DNA of 10,657 bases, from the NCBI GenBank assembly GCA_947600015.1, contig CANQFX010000039.1:1-10657 (forward strand), read 5' to 3'. This document shows, one piece after another, positions 7,536 to 10,657 of the stretch. Origin of the DNA: an uncultured Bacilli bacterium (GTDB lineage Bacteria; Bacillota_I; Bacilli_A; RF39; UBA660). The translations under genes and the position numbers were made by a program. How positions within the stretch are numbered: the first letter of the stretch is position 1; each line of letters starts with the position of its first letter. A model generated the notes under the pieces. The model was not told where the DNA came from and searched no databases. It was given only the letters and a program-made list of their open reading frames with translations.

Positions 7536-8661
7536 ATTTTCCCAATTCTTCTAATTTTTGCAAATTTTTTGTAAATACTTCTATGAAATAATCAATTTCT
7601 TCTTTTGTCGTAAGATAAGACAAACTAATACGTAATGATTTTTTGGCTTTCCTCTCCTCTTTTGTCAAAGCAAAAACAGCAGTAGAAGATTCGTTAGTGG
7701 AACATGCTGTTTTCGTAGATATATAAATTTCTTCTTGTTCTAACGCATGTAGCATGGTTTCTGGTTTTGCATTTTTTAAACTAATATTTACAATATGGGG
7801 AATACAATAATCATTACTATTAATGTCTACTTTTAACATTTTCAAATGATTAATTAAATAGTCATGAATCTCTTGTACATGCTTTTGTTTTTGTTGAAAA
7901 TTTTCATAACATAAACGAAGGGCTTTCGCAGTTGACACAATTAATGATGTCGCTGGTGTTCCACTACGAAAAGAAGTCGTTGATTTTCCTCCATGAATTA
8001 ATGGTTCTATCATCACATTTTCATTTTTAATTAATCCCCCAATTCCTTTCATACCAAAAAACTTTTGTGCCGAAAAACTAGCAAAATCCAATACTGAAAA
8101 ATCAATGATCTCTTTGCCCATACTTTGCGTTACATCACTATGAAAATAAGTTTTTTTATTTTTTCGGACAATGTTACTAATTTCGGCTAAAGGTTGTCTA
8201 ATTCCAATTTCACTATTAATCGAAGCAATCGATACCAAAACAGTATCTTCTCGCATCAACTTTTTTAAAGAGGATAAATCCACTTGCCCATTTTGATCTA
8301 ATTTGACATAATCAACCGTAAAATCATATTCCTTAACTAAATAAGCAATCGTCTCAAGAACAGAGGAATGTTCTAATTCCGTTGTAATGATATGACGACC
8401 TCGATTTTTGCTTTTTAAACAAACCCCTTTAATTACTAAATTATTTGCTTCTGTTGCACCACTTGTATAAATAATTTCTTTTCCTTGAAGATGTAAAATT
8501 TCTTTTATTTGTTTGGTTGAGGCATCAATTAACTTTCTTGCGTCTACTCCTAATCGATGGTGAGAATTCGCATTTCCCCAAAATTTTTCTTCTACCTGTT
8601 GATATGTATCTAATACTTGCTTATCTGCTTTCGTTGTTGCACTATAATCTAAATACACCAT
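7534..8661 (-). CDS. Cysteine desulfurase (NifS/IscS class)
   Basis: This 375-residue PLP enzyme takes sulfur from cysteine as a Cys persulfide for iron-sulfur clusters or tRNA thiolation. Family landmarks are YLDYSATT at the N-terminus, TSGATEANN (66-74), LEHSS with the PLP-stacking His98, HSDVTQS (174-180), the PLP Lys200, RSGTP (232-236), the catalytic Cys320 in TKTACST and Arg344 in LRISLS. The residue before Lys200 is Gln (SAQK) where most homologues have His, and the loop reads INSEIG rather than the common NNEIG. The ATG at 8661 has GGAG 9 nt upstream; the GTG at 8676 overlaps that site. It starts 4 nt after a 60-residue ORF. No IscU/SufU scaffold or ThiI gene adjoins, so the sulfur acceptor cannot be told. 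Confidence 0.92.
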   Translation of the reverse strand: MVYLDYSATTKADKQVLDTYQQVEEKFWGNANSHHRLGVDARKLIDASTKQIKEILHLQGKEIIYTSGATEANNLVIKGVCLKSKNRGRHIITTELEHSSVLETIAYLVKEYDFTVDYVKLDQNGQVDLSSLKKLMREDTVLVSIASINSEIGIRQPLAEISNIVRKNKKTYFHSDVTQSMGKEIIDFSVLDFASFSAQKFFGMKGIGGLIKNENVMIEPLIHGGKSTTSFRSGTPATSLIVSTAKALRLCYENFQQKQKHVQEIHDYLINHLKMLKVDINSNDYCIPHIVNISLKNAKPETMLHALEQEEIYISTKTACSTNESSTAVFALTKEERKAKKSLRISLSYLTTKEEIDYFIEVFTKNLQKLEELGK

Positions 8662-8665
8662 ACTT

Positions 8666-8848
8666 TTAATCTCCACTTATATGATATAATTCATAATTTA
8701 ATTGTGCAACCGCAAGTTCTATCGTCATTAATTTTTCACTATTATCTAATCTTTTATTTTCTTTTAATAATTCAACAATCTTTCCTGCAGATTGGATAAT
8801 TTCTTCTTTATTTTCTAATAAATCAATTTTATCTAGCATATAGTTCAT
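8666..8848 (-). CDS. Small helical protein of unknown function
   Basis: This 60-residue ORF encodes a protein with no recognised motif. It is charged and helical in character (LLENKEEIIQSAGKIVELL then ELAVAQLNYELYHI), with spacing suggestive of two amphipathic helices. The ATG at 8848 was chosen because AGAGGTG lies 6 nt upstream; a TTG at 8875 would extend it but has no ribosome binding site. It sits 32 nt after the alarmone synthetase gene and 4 nt before the cysteine desulfurase gene, so translation with the latter is probably coupled. That placement suggests a partner or accessory of the desulfurase, but this is only inference. Confidence 0.7.
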   Translation of the reverse strand: MNYMLDKIDLLENKEEIIQSAGKIVELLKENKRLDNSEKLMTIELAVAQLNYELYHISGD

Positions 8849-8880
8849 TTGCAACACCTCTTTTATAGTATACAATAAAT

Positions 8881-9504
8881 TTACTCCCGAATCTTGTTTT
8901 TTTTGACAATTTTATACAATTCTTGCATCTTTGCATCAATCTTCATCATTTCTGTAGAACAATGTATCATCTCTTGTTCTAGAGCAAGAGGAAGTTTTTT
9001 CGGTAATTTATAACGCAATTTATGATCCAGACTGGCCCAACAATCCATTGCTACAGTTCTAATTTGCACTTCTACTTCAATATATTCTGTCTGATTAAAC
9101 AAATGAATTGGTACTAAAAGATTTAAATGATAACTCATATAACCAGAATCTTTCGGCTTTTTAATATAATCATTTTCTTCCTTAATAATAAATTGCTGAT
9201 AAGATTTGATAATTTCTACTAGATCATAAACATCAGATAAAAAAGAGCAAACAATACGAAACCCTACCACATCATGAACATGTCGCAAAATATTGTCAAT
9301 CGTTACTTTATATCCTTTCCTTGTTAACTTTTTCCGAATACTATCCATCGTTTTTACTCTTGATTTAATATGTTCCACTGGATTATATCCATAAGAAAGT
9401 TCATATTCTTGCAATAAAATTTCCATTTCTGTTTCTAATCTTTTTTTTGCAAATTGATACTTTAACATCATTTCTTTAAAATTTTTTCTCTTCTCTAATT
9501 CCAT
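8881..9504 (-). CDS. Small alarmone synthetase, RelA/SpoT domain
   Basis: This 207-residue protein is essentially one RelA/SpoT synthetase domain. It should transfer pyrophosphate from ATP to GTP or GDP to make (p)ppGpp. Motifs are HDVVGFRIVC (77-86, metal-binding Asp78), the nucleotide-binding DYIKKPKDSGYMSYH (112-126) and EVEVQIRTVAMDCWASLDHKLRYK-type strand and helix (143-166). It lacks the HD hydrolase, TGS and ACT domains of long Rel enzymes, which fits the RelQ/RelP group; I cannot say which. The N- and C-terminal helices may mediate oligomer formation. The ATG at 9504 has AAAGGAGG 5 nt upstream; the ATG at 9546 has none. It is probably the first gene of a three-gene unit ending with the cysteine desulfurase. 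Confidence 0.92.
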   Translation of the reverse strand: MELEKRKNFKEMMLKYQFAKKRLETEMEILLQEYELSYGYNPVEHIKSRVKTMDSIRKKLTRKGYKVTIDNILRHVHDVVGFRIVCSFLSDVYDLVEIIKSYQQFIIKEENDYIKKPKDSGYMSYHLNLLVPIHLFNQTEYIEVEVQIRTVAMDCWASLDHKLRYKLPKKLPLALEQEMIHCSTEMMKIDAKMQELYKIVKKNKIRE

Positions 9505-9595
9505 ATATGCCTCCTTTATATAAATATGATAATTTTTTATTTTCATACTAAAAAAGAAAAAGAAATAAGGTTACTACTTTCAAAAACGCTTGTTC

Positions 9596-9624
9596 AATAT
9601 ATCATAAAAACCACTGTTTGTCTA
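9596..9624 (-). promoter_or_regulatory. Promoter of the alarmone synthetase unit
   Basis: The minus strand shows TAGACA (9619-9624, 5/6), a 17-bp spacer and TATATT (9596-9601, 5/6) with a TGn extension (TGATATATT). It lies just past the hsp20 terminator. The predicted start near 9589 gives a leader of about 85 nt with no clear hairpin. Confidence 0.55.
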
Positions 9625-9630
9625 GTTTCC

Positions 9631-9653
9631 AAAAAAAAAGCACTTTCGTGCTT
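9631..9653 (-). terminator. Strong rho-independent terminator of hsp20
   Basis: On the minus strand a 6-bp perfect stem (AAGCAC / GTGCTT) closes a GAAA tetraloop and runs straight into a nine-T tract. The first stem arm overlaps the hsp20 stop codon. This is a compact, textbook intrinsic terminator, and with the CIRCE promoter it makes hsp20 a single-gene unit. Confidence 0.9.
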
Positions 9654-10047
9654 ATTTAATTTCAATGACTTTTTTATTTTCAATTTGTTCTTTTTTAGGA
9701 ACAGAAATTTTTAAAATTCCATTTTTAAATTCTGCATCAATTTTATCTTGATCTAAATCTCCTAAATAGAAAGATCTTTCATATTTTCCATAACTTCTTT
9801 CTCTACGAATATAGTTTTTAGATTCGTTTTCTTCTTCTACTTCATTCTTTTTTTCTGCTTGGATAACTAAATTTCCATCCTTTACTTCGATATTGATATC
9901 TTCTTTTGAAAAACCAGGAACATCCATTTCAATATGGTATACTCCATTTTTTTCATAAATATCACATTTCATATTATTGTTCCTTCTAGTATCTGTTAAA
10001 CTATCAAAAAAGTCATCTAAATAAAAATTTCTTGGAATTAAATTCAT
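9652..10047 (-). CDS. hsp20: Small heat-shock protein, alpha-crystallin family
   Basis: This 131-residue protein has the Hsp20 layout: a short N-terminal arm (1-25), an alpha-crystallin domain (about 27-118) with MDVPGFSKEDINIEV, YIRRERSYGKYERSF and AEFKNGILKISVPK, and a C-terminal tail holding the IxI motif (IEI, 128-130) used for oligomer assembly. Such proteins are ATP-independent holdases that bind unfolding proteins in the cytoplasm. An Asn/Arg patch (RRNNN, 21-25) marks the arm-domain junction. The ATG at 10047 is preceded by an AAGGAAGGATG-rich stretch. A CIRCE operator sits over its promoter, so HrcA repression lifted by heat is expected. A terminator directly follows. Confidence 0.95.
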   Translation of the reverse strand: MNLIPRNFYLDDFFDSLTDTRRNNNMKCDIYEKNGVYHIEMDVPGFSKEDINIEVKDGNLVIQAEKKNEVEEENESKNYIRRERSYGKYERSFYLGDLDQDKIDAEFKNGILKISVPKKEQIENKKVIEIK

Positions 10048-10071
10048 CTTTCATCCTTCCTTTCATTAAAT

Positions 10072-10100
10072 GTTATACCACTATTTTTAGCACTTGTCAA
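10072..10100 (-). promoter_or_regulatory. Sigma-A promoter of hsp20
   Basis: The minus strand has a perfect TTGACA (10095-10100), a 17-bp spacer and TATAAC (10072-10077, 5/6). The -35 falls in the loop region of the CIRCE element, so a bound HrcA repressor would block RNA polymerase directly. The predicted start is near 10065. Confidence 0.85.
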
Positions 10101-10113
10101 TAGTAAGTGCTAA
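10087..10113. promoter_or_regulatory. CIRCE operator (HrcA binding site)
   Basis: A perfect 9-bp inverted repeat, TTAGCACTT-N9-AAGTGCTAA, matches the CIRCE consensus TTAGCACTC-N9-GAGTGCTAA at 8 of 9 positions in each arm. The one change is compensated on the other side, so symmetry is preserved. CIRCE is the operator of the HrcA heat-shock repressor in Gram-positive bacteria. Its position over the -35 of hsp20 predicts heat-inducible expression. Confidence 0.92.
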
Positions 10114-10262
10114 AAAGTTTCTTCATCTTTATTCTATGCCAAATAAGGAAAAATATTCTAAAAATAATATAGTATTAGAAAAAGTTAATATTTTTTTATT
10201 TGATTTTCCTCCTCTATAAATAAATTTTAACCTTATCCAATGGTTATATCAAAAAGTGTTCA

Positions 10263-10657
10263 TTAATCAATAACATAAGGACTACTTGCTGTTCCATCTC
10301 CTCCATGATAATCGATTCCTGGCTTCAGTGAAACTGCCGGACGGACGCCTACGGTATTGCTCACGCCACAGCCACTCAAGTTACCAGACGAATCGACGAA
10401 AAACTCGCTTGCGTTATTGTAGTAGACGACATAAGGTGACCCTAGCCAGTAAGAATTCCCTGTATATAGATAATAACTACTATTGGAACTATTTTGACCT
10501 CCTGCTAACATTACTTCATCACTTGTAAGTAGTCCTGTCTTATATTGTAATCTTTCATTTCCTACGGTAAACTTATCTTCTTCCCTTGGACATTCTAAAC
10601 TTGCTGTTGCATATGCCTCTCTTCCATAACCTCCAAAATATAATGAATTTCCAAGGC
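10263..10657 (-). CDS. Surface protein C-terminal part, C-type-lectin-like domain
   Basis: This is the last 131 codons of a gene whose start lies beyond the window; the frame is open to the edge, so the internal ATG at 10511 is not the start. The visible part begins with the segment shared with the protein at 1-1125 (FGGYGR, SLECPRE, DKFTV, RLQYK, GLLTSDEV). It continues with YYLYTGNSYWLGSP, a variable-looking Asn/Ser/Gly/Val stretch, then GVRPAVSLKPG and a GDGTASSPYVI tail. The YW..SP...GVRPAVSLK pattern is that of C-type-lectin-like/DUF6273-type surface domains in gut Firmicutes, and such folds host DGR variable regions. Codon use changes abruptly inside the domain. It is probably a secreted or anchored ligand-binding protein with an unknown target. 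Confidence 0.85.
   Translation of the reverse strand, partial: LGNSLYFGGYGREAYATASLECPREEDKFTVGNERLQYKTGLLTSDEVMLAGGQNSSNSSYYLYTGNSYWLGSPYVVYYNNASEFFVDSSGNLSGCGVSNTVGVRPAVSLKPGIDYHGGDGTASSPYVID
10321..10439 (-). other. GC-rich codon-shifted block, DGR variable-region-like
   Basis: The 34 codons at 10338-10439 contain 26 that end in C or T, of which 15 end in C. Upstream in the same gene only 3 of 30 such codons end in C, and downstream only 1 of 13. GC is about 52 % over 10321-10440 against about 25-40 % around it. The block lies at the 3' end of a C-type-lectin-like domain, with diverse first and second codon positions (GTC, TAC, AGC, TTC, GGC, TGT) over a constant third position. That is what adenine mutagenesis of AAC/AAT codons would produce. 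No template copy or reverse transcriptase is in the window. Confidence 0.55.
10491..10637 (-). repeat. Diverged paralogous repeat, copy B
   Basis: This is the counterpart of the segment encoded at 1-147. It encodes FGGYGR to LAGGQN in the same reading register with no gaps, 37 of 49 residues identical. It lies just before the codon-shifted block of this gene, so the equivalent block of the other gene should lie just outside the left window edge. Confidence 0.8.

Noticed and set aside
10149..10195. Imperfect AT-rich inverted repeat (AAAAATATT ... AATATTTTT) upstream of hsp20
   Set aside because: The arms are simple A/T runs expected by chance here, the loop is long, and it lacks a GC stem or T-tract arrangement of a terminator.
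10136..10219. 27-codon plus-strand ORF between hsp20 and the right surface gene
   Set aside because: No ribosome binding site precedes its ATG and the composition is that of AT-rich intergenic DNA.
10228..10246. Possible terminator after the right surface gene (TAACC / GGTTA)
   Set aside because: It has only five base pairs, a nine-base loop and no uninterrupted T-tract on the minus strand.
10286..10528. Plus-strand ORF of 80 codons opposite the right surface gene
   Set aside because: It is antisense to a gene with a clear domain and has no ribosome binding site.
1..10657. DGR reverse transcriptase or template repeat inside the window
   Set aside because: No gene has reverse transcriptase motifs, and I found no second copy of the GC-rich block on either strand.

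Overview
The window looks like a chromosomal segment of a low-GC (roughly 30 %) Gram-positive-lineage bacterium, most likely an uncultured gut Firmicute of the Bacilli/Erysipelotrichia/RF39 type. The grounds are AT-rich codon use, strong AGGAGG-type ribosome binding sites, sigma-A promoters of the TTGACA/TATAAT kind, a CIRCE operator and a DUF1292 protein. Every convincing gene lies on the minus strand, so transcription runs from high to low coordinates. The Nudix gene appears to end in TGA and Trp is read from TGG, so nothing suggests the Mycoplasma code.

From right to left: (a) the 3' end of a surface-protein gene (10263-10657) whose C-terminal domain holds a sharply bounded GC- and NNC-codon-rich block resembling a diversity-generating retroelement (DGR) variable region; (b) a monocistronic small heat-shock protein gene with a CIRCE/HrcA operator over its promoter and a strong terminator; (c) a three-gene unit encoding a small alarmone synthetase, a 60-residue unknown protein and a cysteine desulfurase; (d) a five-gene unit encoding a DUF1292 protein, an acidic low-complexity protein, a membrane-anchored zinc metallopeptidase, a Nudix hydrolase and UDP-glucose 4-epimerase; (e) an ABC exporter ATPase and permease pair; (f) the 5' part of a second surface-protein gene (1-1125), paralogous to the first.

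The surface-protein genes at the two edges are the unusual part. The left one has a consensus -35 and -10 separated by a 20-bp spacer that contains 12 consecutive G residues, the architecture of a slipped-strand phase-variable promoter. The right one carries the DGR-like block. Together they suggest a family of secreted or anchored surface proteins that may vary in expression and in sequence. No reverse transcriptase or template repeat is present in the window, so the DGR part is inference.

No RNA genes, CRISPR arrays, insertion sequences or integrases were seen, and no gene-free stretch exceeds about 220 bases.
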